Below are positions 8,239 through 16,139 of a stretch of DNA of 44,003 bases, in pieces (positions within the stretch are counted from its first letter, which is position 1; each line of letters opens with the position of its first letter). The stretch lies in the NCBI GenBank assembly GCA_017475235.1, contig JAFVGA010000016.1:1-44003 (forward strand), written 5' to 3'. The DNA comes from Eubacterium sp. (lineage in GTDB: Bacteria > Bacillota > Clostridia > Lachnospirales > Lachnospiraceae). The notes beneath the pieces were generated by a model. The model did no database searches and had not been told where the DNA came from. It saw nothing but the letters and a program-made list of their open reading frames with translations. A program made the position numbers and the translations under genes.

Positions 8239-9171
8239 ATGGCAGATATTAAGTTAGATGAAATACAAAAGAGACTCCTTACTGAGGTGGCAGATCTTCA
8301 CAGTGTGCCAGAGGGCGCATATAACATTCGTTCAAACTCAAAGGCTATCGCTAGACAGTCTAGTGCAAATATTGAGATTGTACCGAAAGAAGATAAAGAC
8401 GGAATCGATATAAAGATTAAGGCTGGAACAAAGAATGAGAGTGTTCACATTCCAGTTGTTATGAACGAGAGTGGAATTAAGGAAAAGGTTTACAATGACT
8501 TCTACGTGGGCGAGGACTGCGACGTTGTTATTGTAGCGGGATGTGGTATTGATAACTGCGGACCAAAGGATTCAGAGCACGACGGAATTCACAGATTCTT
8601 TGTCGGAAAGAATTCTAAGGTTAAATATGTTGAGAAGCATTACGGTTCAGGTGATGGAGAAGGAAAACGAATTCTAAATCCTGTCACTGAGGTTTACGCA
8701 GAAGAGAACAGTACTATCGAGATGGAGATGGTACAGATTAAGGGTGTCGATGACACTGATAGAAAAACTGTTGCCGAGTTGGCTGAGGGTGCAAAGATGT
8801 TTGTAAGAGAACGTCTTATGACTCATGGCAAACAACAGGCTTTAAGTGGTTATGATGTTAAGCTTAATGGTGATGATTCTAGTGCAGATGTAGTGTCTAG
8901 ATCAGTTGCCAGAGATGAATCATTCCAAAAACTTGACTTGAGAGTGGATGGAAACGCTAAATGTAGTGGACACACTGAGTGCGATTCCATTATAATGGAT
9001 AAGGCGAAAGTTTTAGCTGTGCCAGCGCTTGAAGCTAACAATGTAGACGCGATGTTAGTGCATGAAGCGGCTATCGGAAAGATTGCTGGCGACCAATTAA
9101 TCAAGTTGATGACTTTAGGTCTCACAGAACAAGAGGCTGAAGAGCAAATTATAAACGGATTCTTAAAATAG
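8239..9171 (+). CDS. sufB: Short SufB/SufD-type Fe-S scaffold protein
   Basis: A 310-residue beta-helix scaffold of the SufB/SufD family, much shorter than E. coli SufB (about 495) and SufD (about 420). It lacks the long N-terminal region but keeps the C-terminal core: CSGHTECDSII, the Glu-rich ALEANNVDAMLVHEAAIGKI and LMTLGLTEQEAEEQI, all typical family stretches. A GCGIDNCG cysteine motif lies in the middle. With sufC this makes the two-gene minimal SUF system known from archaea and anaerobic clostridia. I use the ATG at 8239, with GGAG upstream. An in-frame ATG at 8185 would overlap sufC by 53 bases and is rejected. thyA follows after eight bases. Confidence 0.87.
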   Translation: MADIKLDEIQKRLLTEVADLHSVPEGAYNIRSNSKAIARQSSANIEIVPKEDKDGIDIKIKAGTKNESVHIPVVMNESGIKEKVYNDFYVGEDCDVVIVAGCGIDNCGPKDSEHDGIHRFFVGKNSKVKYVEKHYGSGDGEGKRILNPVTEVYAEENSTIEMEMVQIKGVDDTDRKTVAELAEGAKMFVRERLMTHGKQQALSGYDVKLNGDDSSADVVSRSVARDESFQKLDLRVDGNAKCSGHTECDSIIMDKAKVLAVPALEANNVDAMLVHEAAIGKIAGDQLIKLMTLGLTEQEAEEQIINGFLK

Positions 9172-9179
9172 GAGAAAAT

Positions 9180-10025
9180 ATGAGTTACGCAGATCAAGTG
9201 TTTGTAGATATGTGCAAAGACATTCTAGCAAACGGAACAGACACAAAAGGCGAAAAAGTACGTCCTAAATGGGAGGACGGCTCTTTTGCATACACAATAA
9301 AAAAGTTTGGAGTAGTTAATAGATACGACCTTCGCAAAGAATTCCCAGCCATGACATTGCGTAAGACTGGATTTAAGAGTTGTGTAGATGAACTACTTTG
9401 GATTTGGCAGAAGAAATCAAATGTTGTAGGAGAGCTTAGCTCACACATTTGGGATGCTTGGGCTGGAGAAGATGGAACAATCGGAAAAGCTTACGGATAC
9501 CAGATGAGCGTTAAGCATCATTATAAAGAAGGCGATATGGATCAAGTTGATAGGGTTCTTTATGACTTGAAGAACAACCCATACAGTCGTCGTATTATGA
9601 CAAATATTTATGTGCATCAAGATCTTCACGAGATGAATCTATATCCATGTGCATACTCAATGACATTTAACGTTACAAAGAATGAGGAGACTGGAAAGTT
9701 AGTTCTTAACGGAATGCTAAACCAGAGATCTCAAGATATTCTTACAGCAAATAACTGGAACGTTTGTCAGTATGCAGCACTTGTTCATATGTTTGCGCAA
9801 GTGAATGATATGGAAGTGGGCGAGTTTGTTCATGTGATTGCAGATGCTCATATTTATGATAAGCATATCCCTCTAGTTGAAGAGTTGATTACTAGAGAGC
9901 AGCATCCGGCACCAAAGTTGTGGATTAATCCAGAGATTAAAGATTTCTATGACTTCACACCGGACGACTTAAAATTGATTGATTACGAGACAGGACCACA
10001 GATTAAGATTCCTGTAGCAGTTTAG
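9180..10025 (+). CDS. thyA: Thymidylate synthase, divergent clostridial-type ThyA
   Basis: Methylates dUMP to dTMP with methylene-tetrahydrofolate, releasing dihydrofolate. At 281 residues the length is normal. The nucleophile is Cys157 in LYPCAYSM, where most ThyA enzymes have Pro-Cys-His, so the histidine after the cysteine is Ala. NQRSQDI supplies the phosphate-binding arginine, NNWNVCQY holds the dUMP-selecting Asn, and DAHIYDKH and the C-terminal PVAV are also conserved. The neighbouring folA, eight bases downstream, recycles the dihydrofolate, which supports the call strongly. It lies in one operon with sufCB. The atypical active-site neighbourhood suggests a separate ThyA subclade rather than loss of function. 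Confidence 0.9.
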   Translation: MSYADQVFVDMCKDILANGTDTKGEKVRPKWEDGSFAYTIKKFGVVNRYDLRKEFPAMTLRKTGFKSCVDELLWIWQKKSNVVGELSSHIWDAWAGEDGTIGKAYGYQMSVKHHYKEGDMDQVDRVLYDLKNNPYSRRIMTNIYVHQDLHEMNLYPCAYSMTFNVTKNEETGKLVLNGMLNQRSQDILTANNWNVCQYAALVHMFAQVNDMEVGEFVHVIADAHIYDKHIPLVEELITREQHPAPKLWINPEIKDFYDFTPDDLKLIDYETGPQIKIPVAV

Positions 10026-10033
10026 GAGACAAA

Positions 10034-10522
10034 ATGAATTTAATTGTAGCAGTAGATAAAAATTGGGGCATCGGCAAAGACAACGACTTACTCATCAGTA
10101 TTCCTGAAGATATGCAGTTCTTCAAGGAAAAGACAATGGGCAAAGTTGTAATTATGGGAAAGAACACTTTAGAGAGTTTCCCTGGTGCCAAGCCACTTAA
10201 AAATAGAACAAACATTGTGCTTGCGCTTGAGACTGACTATTTGGTGGATGGAGCCACAGTAGTTTATACAATGGATGACTTCTTGAAAGAAGCAGCTAAA
10301 TATCCAAGTGAGGATGTATTTGTGATTGGTGGTGGAAGCATTTATCGTCAGATGCTTGAACATTGTGATACTTGCTATATTACATATATCGATCATTCCT
10401 TTGACGCGGACACATTTATTCCAAATCTCGATGAGATGGATGAATGGTATATTGCTGAGGAAAGCGAAAAATATAATCATAATGGAATGGAATATTCCTT
10501 TAGAACATATAAGAAAAAGTAG
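10034..10522 (+). CDS. folA: Dihydrofolate reductase
   Basis: NADPH-dependent reduction of dihydrofolate to tetrahydrofolate; 162 residues, the normal bacterial size. NWGIGKDNDL is the Met20-type loop. IPEDMQFFK carries the acidic catalytic residue, GKVVIMGKNTLESFP is the cofactor-binding segment, and VIGGGSIYRQML is the second nucleotide-binding motif. The gene is eight bases after thyA, the classical thyA-folA arrangement in which the reductase regenerates the folate oxidised by thymidylate synthase. The stop is followed within about 10 bases by the TAATGTT repeats that control the next gene. No terminator is visible between them. Confidence 0.95.
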   Translation: MNLIVAVDKNWGIGKDNDLLISIPEDMQFFKEKTMGKVVIMGKNTLESFPGAKPLKNRTNIVLALETDYLVDGATVVYTMDDFLKEAAKYPSEDVFVIGGGSIYRQMLEHCDTCYITYIDHSFDADTFIPNLDEMDEWYIAEESEKYNHNGMEYSFRTYKKK

Positions 10523-10532
10523 AAAAGAATTC

Positions 10533-10563
10533 TAATGTTATTTTAATGTTATGTTGAAATAAT
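10533..10563 (+). promoter_or_regulatory. Direct-repeat operator and promoter of the two-component system
   Basis: TAATGTT at 10533-10539 and again at 10544-10550 are spaced exactly 11 bases apart, one helical turn, as OmpR-family regulators bind. Seven bases further is AATAAT (10558-10563), a possible -10. There is no -35 hexamer, as expected for an activator-dependent promoter. The same element with the same spacing occurs at 12710-12740, before the leucine-rich surface protein. Confidence 0.68.
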
Positions 10564-10594
10564 GTAAGACATCAAAATACGAGCGGAGGATGTA

Positions 10595-11266
10595 ATGAGA
10601 ATTCTATTTGCTGAAGACGAAGTAGATTTAAATACAATAGTAAAGACTAAATTGGAATCAGACGGGTATGTTGTTGATTCTTGTTTTGATGGTGAGGAAG
10701 CGATTGACTGCTTTGACATGGCAGAATATGATGTTGTGGTTTTAGACATTATGATGCCAGTGAAAGATGGTTACGCTGTATTAGAGCACATCAGAAACAA
10801 GGGTAGCAGAGTACCTGTTTTATTTTTGACTGCAAGAGACTCTGTGGATGATAGAGTTTTAGGATTAGATAGTGGTGCGAATGATTACTTGGTTAAGCCT
10901 TTTTCTTTGGACGAGTTATCGGCCAGAGTTCGTGCGCTAACTCGTAATGCATATGGCGAGACTAAGAATGTGATTGGTATTGCAGATCTTGAGATGGATT
11001 TATCATCACACAAGGTTACTCGTGGCGGAAAAGAGATTGAACTTTCAGCTAAGGAGTATCAGTTATTAGAGTACTTGCTTCACAATAAAGATATTGTTAT
11101 CTCAAGAGAGAAGATTGAGAACCATATTTGGAATTATGATTATGAAGGTGGCACAAACGTGGTAGATGTTTATGTTAGTTACCTTCGTAAGAAAATAGAC
11201 GGAGATAGTGACGTTAAACTTATCCACACAGTTCGTGGAAGTGGATATGTGATTAAAGAAGGATAA
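10595..11266 (+). CDS. OmpR/PhoB-family response regulator
   Basis: A 223-residue DNA-binding response regulator. The receiver domain (1-115) has the acidic pair at Asp8-Glu9 and the phosphoacceptor Asp51 in VVLDIMMP. The conserved Thr lies in FLTARD and the Lys in YLVKPFS. Residues about 125-223 form the winged-helix output domain (LSAKEYQLLEYLL, GGTNVVDVYVSYLRKKI, HTVRGSGYVI). GCGGAGG precedes the ATG. The sensor kinase gene starts two bases after its stop. The tandem TAATGTT repeats in front of this gene and in front of the surface-protein gene downstream imply autoregulation plus at least one local target. The signal is unknown. Confidence 0.93.
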   Translation: MRILFAEDEVDLNTIVKTKLESDGYVVDSCFDGEEAIDCFDMAEYDVVVLDIMMPVKDGYAVLEHIRNKGSRVPVLFLTARDSVDDRVLGLDSGANDYLVKPFSLDELSARVRALTRNAYGETKNVIGIADLEMDLSSHKVTRGGKEIELSAKEYQLLEYLLHNKDIVISREKIENHIWNYDYEGGTNVVDVYVSYLRKKIDGDSDVKLIHTVRGSGYVIKEG

Positions 11267-11268
11267 TC

Positions 11269-12702
11269 ATGAAAAAGAGGAAACGTTCAATAAAATTTAA
11301 TATTACACTTACTTTTTCGGTTGCGATGATTATCGTGGCTGTTTTGACGTTTCTACTTATAAGAGTGGTTGCTCAAAATGTTTTGGAGGCAAACACTAGT
11401 CAGTACCTTATGGGTGCTGTTGAGTCCAATGTGGATAAGATTAAGTTTACGAAGAAAAAGAATAAGAAGATAAATAAGATAACAAAAGCAGTTCTTATTA
11501 AATATAAAGACGGATATTTGAGAATTGATAGGGGTTTCCTGGAGGAAATGAAGGATGTTCAAATCGGTCTTTACGATAAAGATGGAAACATTTTATATGG
11601 AAACAATCCGTTGACGAAGGATAAGGATATTGATTTTGTTCCATCATTCTCGGTGTCTCGTGTTTATAAGCAGAGCATTAATAAGACACCATATTATATT
11701 TACGATCGAAAGATGGTTGGTAAAAAACTAAACGGTCTTTGGATGAGAGGTATGGTTCCGTTGACGAATGAGATGAATCAACTTGCTACCATCACAAAGA
11801 TAGCAATTATGTTTTTACCTATAGTAATTATTCTTGCAATATTGATTGGTTTGTTTATTTCTAAAAAGCTTCTCAAGCCAGTCAACAAGATGGAAGAGGC
11901 TGCGTCCAATATTTCACAGGGCTCTGACCTTAAGAAGAGAATTGATATAGGAAACGGAACCGGTGAAATTTATGATTTGGCAGATGACTTCAATGAGATG
12001 ATTTCAAGACTAGACGATTCGTTCGAAGCTGAAAAGAGATTTATCTCTGATGCATCGCACGAGCTAAGAACTCCTATGTCAGTTATTATGGCTCAGACCG
12101 AACTTACATTAGAACAAGATAGGAATAATGAAGAGTACAAGTCAGCTATTGAAGTTATAAACAGACAGGGCGGAAGAATGAATACTCTAATTGACACATT
12201 GCTTGATTACACAAGATTAGAGCAGCGTGCAGATGAGTATCAGATGATGCCTATCGATTTATCTGAACTAGTTACAGATCTATGCGAAGATATGAAGTTG
12301 ATTAAGTTAAAAGATATCACGTTAGAGTATGATGTGGAACCTGACATTACAATTTCTGGTCATAAGGTTCTTTTGACGAGGATGCTTCAGAACTTAATCG
12401 ACAATGCATACAAATATGGAAATGATAATGGAAACATATGGGTAACGCTTAAAAACAATAAAGAAAATGTTATTCTTTCAGTTAAGGATAACGGAATCGG
12501 AATCAGCGAGCAGGGCGTTGATAAAATCTTTGATAGGTTCTATAGAGAAGACAGTTCTAGAACTCATCAAAAGAGAATGGCTTACGGATATGGCCTTGGT
12601 CTATCGATGGTTAAGAAGATTGTTGAAATGCATGATGCTAACATCAGAGTCATCAGCGAAGAAGGACAAGGATCAGAATTTAGAATTTATTTTAAAAATT
12701 AA
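11269..12702 (+). CDS. Membrane sensor histidine kinase
   Basis: A 477-residue partner of the preceding response regulator. A first transmembrane helix (about 13-36) and a second (about 177-198) enclose an extracytoplasmic sensor region of about 140 residues that begins Lys-rich and matches no domain I recognise. A HAMP linker follows (about 199-250). The H box SDASHELRTPM has the phosphorylated His near residue 264. The N box LIDNAYKYGN, G1 DNGIGIS, F-box region FDRFYRED and G2 YGLGLSM make a complete ATPase domain. It would autophosphorylate and pass phosphate to Asp51 of the regulator. The stop is followed after only seven bases by the shared operator of the next gene. Confidence 0.93.
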   Translation: MKKRKRSIKFNITLTFSVAMIIVAVLTFLLIRVVAQNVLEANTSQYLMGAVESNVDKIKFTKKKNKKINKITKAVLIKYKDGYLRIDRGFLEEMKDVQIGLYDKDGNILYGNNPLTKDKDIDFVPSFSVSRVYKQSINKTPYYIYDRKMVGKKLNGLWMRGMVPLTNEMNQLATITKIAIMFLPIVIILAILIGLFISKKLLKPVNKMEEAASNISQGSDLKKRIDIGNGTGEIYDLADDFNEMISRLDDSFEAEKRFISDASHELRTPMSVIMAQTELTLEQDRNNEEYKSAIEVINRQGGRMNTLIDTLLDYTRLEQRADEYQMMPIDLSELVTDLCEDMKLIKLKDITLEYDVEPDITISGHKVLLTRMLQNLIDNAYKYGNDNGNIWVTLKNNKENVILSVKDNGIGISEQGVDKIFDRFYREDSSRTHQKRMAYGYGLGLSMVKKIVEMHDANIRVISEEGQGSEFRIYFKN

Positions 12703-12709
12703 TTTTTTC

Positions 12710-12740
12710 TAATGTTATTCTAATGTTTGTATTTTATTAT
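12710..12740 (+). promoter_or_regulatory. Second copy of the TAATGTT direct-repeat operator with -10
   Basis: TAATGTT at 12710-12716 and 12721-12727, an 11-base period, is followed after seven bases by TATTAT (12735-12740). Repeat unit, period and distance to the -10 are the same as at 10533-10563. It should be the activator-dependent promoter of the leucine-rich protein gene, with transcription starting near 12747. Confidence 0.7.
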
Positions 12741-12802
12741 TTAGTTGCAATCGTTCAAGAAACGAAAAAATATATTTTATTAAAACAAAAGGAGAACAAA
12801 AA

Positions 12803-14659
12803 ATGAAGAAACTAATGAAATGTATTATGGTTGCATTATGTTTGGCAGTGGCAGTTGCCTTTGCAGCGGGCGTACAGTCAACTAACGTGCAAGCTAAGAA
12901 GAAGGTGACCTACAAGCTTAAAAAGGGCACACTTACTATTAAAGGTAAGGGCAACATGCCTAAGAAGATTAAGGTCAAGAAGAACAAGGTAAAGAAGATT
13001 GTTATCAAAAAGGGTGTTAAGAACATCTCAAACAATGCTTTCAAGAACTTTAAGAAAGTTAAAAAGATTTCAATCGCTAAGACAGTTAAGAAGATTGGTG
13101 TTAACGCATTCTATAAAACAGCAATCAAGAATCTAACAATCCCTAAGAACTGTAAAAAACTAGGTTCAGGATTTATGGATTACTGTAAGAAGCTTGATAA
13201 AGTAACTCTTCCTGGTGACTTTGTTATCATTGACAAAAAAGGAAACGCAAAATCAATTAGAAATAAAGCACATGGAACAACAGTTGACACAGTTACTTTT
13301 AATTCAAACTTAGATTACAACGCTTGTGCATACTTTGACACATACGACTTCCAGACAGCAGCAAGTGATCCTAAATTTAAGACATTTGATGGTGTTGTTT
13401 ATACAAAGGACGGAAGTGGAATCGTTAGAGTTCCTTCAGGCAGAGATACTCTAGTTATAAGAGAAGGCTGTACAACATTTAATACACATGCTTCTGTATA
13501 TCTAAGTGGCAAGGATAGTGGAATTGTTTGTGATAGCTTAGTTAAGATAACACTTCCAAGTACGCTTAAAAAAGTAGATTATGAAGCATATCCTGATTAT
13601 GCAAGCGACGAAGAATGTAAAACTAATACAGAGATTCTATTTGGTAAATCAAATCTAGAAATCCCTGAAATTGTTAAACTAAAAATTATTTACAAAATAA
13701 GTCCAGACGCTTTAGTTAAGAAACTACCTACACGTATTGCCAATAATAATAATTTCTTAATAGGTGACTCAACATATTTGATCGAGGGTAACGGCGCTGC
13801 AACAAGTAACGTTCCTGATGGAATTAAAACTATCTGTGAAGCTGCTTATTATTCTGACAATGGACTAGTAAAAGCAGTACTTCCTGCATCAGTTGAAGAG
13901 ATTGGCGAAAGCGCATTTATGTTCTCAAATTTGGGTGAAATTAATCTAGATAATGTTAAGAAGATCGGAGAAGCAGCTTTTTCGGGAACTCAGTTTAAAG
14001 AGATTGAACTACCAGCAACTATTACAGCTATTCCAGATTATGCATTCTTCGACTGTGACAACTTAACAAAAGTAACATGTAAGGGTGAATTAAAATCAGT
14101 TGGAGCATATGCATTCAATAATACAAGACTAAATATCGCTGATTTCTTAGCAGATAACACTAAATTAGAGACAATTAATGAATCAGCATTCGAAAATGTA
14201 GGTTGGACAAATATCACTATTCCTGCAAACATTAAGACAGTAGGTGCTTATGCATTCGCAGAGTCGAATAATACTAAGTTTGTCCTCATCAAGGGAAGCA
14301 CGGCTGGATTCAGTATGCTATCATTCGGTGTATGGAATGGCGTTACATATCAGTTTGAACAGGGTATGTCACAGGCATGGGTTACTCCAGACCATGACTA
14401 CTACAAATCTGGTAAGAAGATGAAGTTCAACGCAAGCTGGGATAAAGTATCAGAAGTTAATGGATATGAAATCTGGCTAGCTAAAGATAAATCTCTAAAG
14501 AAAGGCGTTAAGAAATACACATATAAGTATAACGCGAAGAACGCAAGTGTTTCGCTAACAAAGAAGAAAGCTAAAGGACTTAAGTACTTTGGAATCAGAG
14601 CATTTAAGACAGTTAATGGTAAGAAAGTATACAGTAAATGGAACATCCAGAAACTATAA
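12803..14659 (+). CDS. Secreted BspA-like leucine-rich repeat protein with C-terminal Fn3-like segment
   Basis: A 618-residue exported protein. The signal peptide has a Lys start, a hydrophobic core (CIMVALCLAVAVAFAAG) and a probable cleavage after VQA near residue 32. A Lys-rich beta-strand segment comes first. Then come two clusters of BspA/LRR_5 repeats (about 75-150 and 340-500), recognisable by repeated IG..AF and L..I.IP units. A fibronectin-III-like end (about 545-618, GYEIWLA...FGIRAFKTVNGKKVYSKW) is typical of Lachnospiraceae surface proteins. There is no LPXTG anchor, so it is released or held non-covalently. The protein is very basic at its N-terminal third. The operator shared with the adjacent two-component system suggests that system controls it. 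The ligand is unknown. Confidence 0.85.
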   Translation: MKKLMKCIMVALCLAVAVAFAAGVQSTNVQAKKKVTYKLKKGTLTIKGKGNMPKKIKVKKNKVKKIVIKKGVKNISNNAFKNFKKVKKISIAKTVKKIGVNAFYKTAIKNLTIPKNCKKLGSGFMDYCKKLDKVTLPGDFVIIDKKGNAKSIRNKAHGTTVDTVTFNSNLDYNACAYFDTYDFQTAASDPKFKTFDGVVYTKDGSGIVRVPSGRDTLVIREGCTTFNTHASVYLSGKDSGIVCDSLVKITLPSTLKKVDYEAYPDYASDEECKTNTEILFGKSNLEIPEIVKLKIIYKISPDALVKKLPTRIANNNNFLIGDSTYLIEGNGAATSNVPDGIKTICEAAYYSDNGLVKAVLPASVEEIGESAFMFSNLGEINLDNVKKIGEAAFSGTQFKEIELPATITAIPDYAFFDCDNLTKVTCKGELKSVGAYAFNNTRLNIADFLADNTKLETINESAFENVGWTNITIPANIKTVGAYAFAESNNTKFVLIKGSTAGFSMLSFGVWNGVTYQFEQGMSQAWVTPDHDYYKSGKKMKFNASWDKVSEVNGYEIWLAKDKSLKKGVKKYTYKYNAKNASVSLTKKKAKGLKYFGIRAFKTVNGKKVYSKWNIQKL

Positions 14660-14672
14660 GATGTGAATGAAG

Positions 14673-14704
14673 TTTAGGGTATACAGTAACATGTATACCC
14701 TAAA
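14673..14704 (+). terminator. Perfect 13-bp hairpin after the leucine-rich protein gene
   Basis: TTTAGGGTATACA (14673-14685) pairs perfectly with TGTATACCCTAAA (14692-14704) around a six-base loop. The tail is TTAATCTTAAC, with few consecutive T, so termination may be partial. The next gene may then receive readthrough. It is palindromic enough to work on either strand. Confidence 0.65.
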
Positions 14705-14728
14705 TTAATCTTAACGGAGGTGATTTAA

Positions 14729-15424
14729 TTGAAAAACTTAATAAAAAATAAAAAAATCATGATTACCTTCATTAGTTGTTTGGTTGTTATCGTTTTAGTT
14801 TTCATTGGCGTGACTGCGATGAAGATGGTTGCAAAAAACAGTTCTATCGGAACTGAGGCAGCTAAAAAGTTTGCATTAATAGATGCGGGGGTAAAAGAGA
14901 AGAATGTTGATCATATGCATGTCGATTTCGAATACAAAGATTCTACATATGTATATGATGTAAAATTCGACACAGACAAAAAAGAGTATTACTACTTTGT
15001 AAAAGCATCGAATGGAATTATCCTTGAGAAGAAAATCTTGAAAAAGAAACATCATTCGAAGAAGAAGGATAAAAAGCATTCGAAGAAGAGTAAGGGTAAG
15101 AAGTCTAAAGATAAAGAAAAGACTTCTGAGAAGTCTTCAAAGAAAAACAAAATCAATGAAACCACAAAGAAACTCAAGTCTAAACATAAAAACAAAGACG
15201 AAGATGATGTGGATGACGTGATTGGAATGGACGAAGCAAAAAGTATTGCAATAAGTGCTTCGGGTGCGAGCCCAAGTGATGTGGTCTTCACTATGGCAGT
15301 ACTTAGTGGCGACACATATGATTTACAGTTTTATGATAGCGATACAGAATACAATTATTCGGTAGATGCTTTTACAGGCTCTGTTGTTAGTGGATCTTCA
15401 AACAACATTGAAGGTAGTAATTAG
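14729..15424 (+). CDS. Membrane-anchored protein with two PepSY-like domains and a Lys-rich linker
   Basis: A 231-residue protein beginning at TTG 14729, chosen because GGAGGTG (14716-14722) stands six bases before it. An N-terminal helix (about 9-34) anchors it. Two PepSY-like modules, about 44-105 (begins GTEAAKKFALIDAG) and 167-225 (begins GMDEAKSIAISASG), flank about 60 residues that are almost all Lys, Ser and Glu. Such modules are known from peptidase inhibitors and cell-surface regulators, and here they would face outward. It follows the leucine-rich protein gene past an imperfect terminator and ends at a shared bidirectional terminator. Function unknown. The basic linker may bind anionic wall polymers. 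Confidence 0.75.
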   Translation: MKNLIKNKKIMITFISCLVVIVLVFIGVTAMKMVAKNSSIGTEAAKKFALIDAGVKEKNVDHMHVDFEYKDSTYVYDVKFDTDKKEYYYFVKASNGIILEKKILKKKHHSKKKDKKHSKKSKGKKSKDKEKTSEKSSKKNKINETTKKLKSKHKNKDEDDVDDVIGMDEAKSIAISASGASPSDVVFTMAVLSGDTYDLQFYDSDTEYNYSVDAFTGSVVSGSSNNIEGSN

Positions 15425-15431
15425 TAGTATT

Positions 15432-15463
15432 AAAAAACGAGGTGTTTATACACCTCGTTTTTT
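15432..15463. terminator. Bidirectional terminator between convergent genes
   Basis: AAAAAACGAGGTGT (15432-15445) pairs perfectly with ACACCTCGTTTTTT (15450-15463) around a TTAT loop. The T or A tracts on both sides make it work on both strands. The stop codon of the minus-strand nth gene (15446-15448) lies in the loop. Confidence 0.93.
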
Positions 15464-16078
15464 ACATATATCATTTAAACAACATTTGTCGCAGTAAGGA
15501 GCAGTACGCGCTGTACATACATCTCTTCCGTGAATAACTAACCTATGACAAAAGTCACTTCCTTCTTCTGGTGGAATGAGTTTCCAAAGTTCCATCTCGA
15601 CTTTTTTAGGATCTTTAACATTAACAAGTCCAAATCTATTTACCAATCTTATACAGTGAGTATCAGTAACAATAGCAGGACCACCAAACACATCTCCAAT
15701 AATAAGATTTGCTGACTTTCTACCAACACCTGGAAGCTTAAGCAAGTCTTTCATATTGTCGGGAACTTTATAATCAAAATCATCCCTTAGCATCTGCATG
15801 CAAGCCTTAATATCTCTAGCTTTACTTTTTCCTAAGCCACATGGTTTTACAATCTCTTCAATCTTTTCGACTGGTGCATCAGCTATCGCATCAATGTCTG
15901 GATATTTCTCATAAAGCTTTGGAACAATTTTGTTTACACGCTCATCAGTACATTGAGCGGCAAGTCGAACTGAAATAAGCAACTTCCATGCTATTGAAAT
16001 ATCTAACGTACATGTTGCATTTGGGTATTCTTTTTTTAGTCTATTCACTATTTCTAGTGCTAAATCTTTTTTTCGCAT
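15446..16078 (-). CDS. nth: Endonuclease III (DNA glycosylase/AP lyase)
   Basis: Base-excision repair enzyme that removes oxidised pyrimidines; 210 residues, the family norm. LPGVGRKSAN is the helix-hairpin-helix with the catalytic Lys, and VTDTHCIRL carries the catalytic Asp. The C-terminal Fe-S loop reads Cys-x7-Cys-x2-Cys-x5-Cys, one residue longer in the first gap than the E. coli pattern; four ligands are intact. No ribosome site is visible. A TATAAT on the same strand (16090-16085) lies only six bases before the ATG, so the message may be leaderless. It is transcribed divergently from the dNTPase-like gene. Confidence 0.93.
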   Translation of the reverse strand: MRKKDLALEIVNRLKKEYPNATCTLDISIAWKLLISVRLAAQCTDERVNKIVPKLYEKYPDIDAIADAPVEKIEEIVKPCGLGKSKARDIKACMQMLRDDFDYKVPDNMKDLLKLPGVGRKSANLIIGDVFGGPAIVTDTHCIRLVNRFGLVNVKDPKKVEMELWKLIPPEEGSDFCHRLVIHGRDVCTARTAPYCDKCCLNDICKKRGV

Positions 16079-16084
16079 ATGGGC

Positions 16085-16093
16085 ATTATACCA
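16085..16093 (-). promoter_or_regulatory. Extended -10 promoter of nth, adjacent to the start codon
   Basis: On the minus strand TGGTATAAT (16093-16085) is an extended -10 with a perfect TATAAT. Only GCCCAT separates it from the ATG at 16078. Transcription would begin at or within a base or two of the start codon. Confidence 0.65.
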
Positions 16094-16100
16094 CAGAGTA

Positions 16101-16109
16101 TGTTATAAT
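16101..16109 (+). promoter_or_regulatory. Extended -10 promoter of the dNTPase-like gene
   Basis: TGTTATAAT (16101-16109) is an extended -10 with perfect TATAAT, placed 30 bases before the chosen start at 16140. It lies back to back with the nth promoter within 25 bases, so the two RNA polymerases would compete for the same DNA. Confidence 0.62.
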
Positions 16110-16139
16110 ACCTAATTGGAGAGAACAGAAAGGACAACT

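Noticed and set aside
10169-10480. Antisense open frames over folA and similar long minus-strand frames over other genes
   Set aside because: They mirror the codon pattern of the real genes, have no ribosome site and show no recognisable protein motif.
14987-15190. Lys-rich tract in the PepSY protein as a possible tandem DNA repeat or slippage array
   Set aside because: The codons vary and no unit repeats exactly more than a few times; the frame is intact. It is low-complexity protein, not a DNA repeat array.
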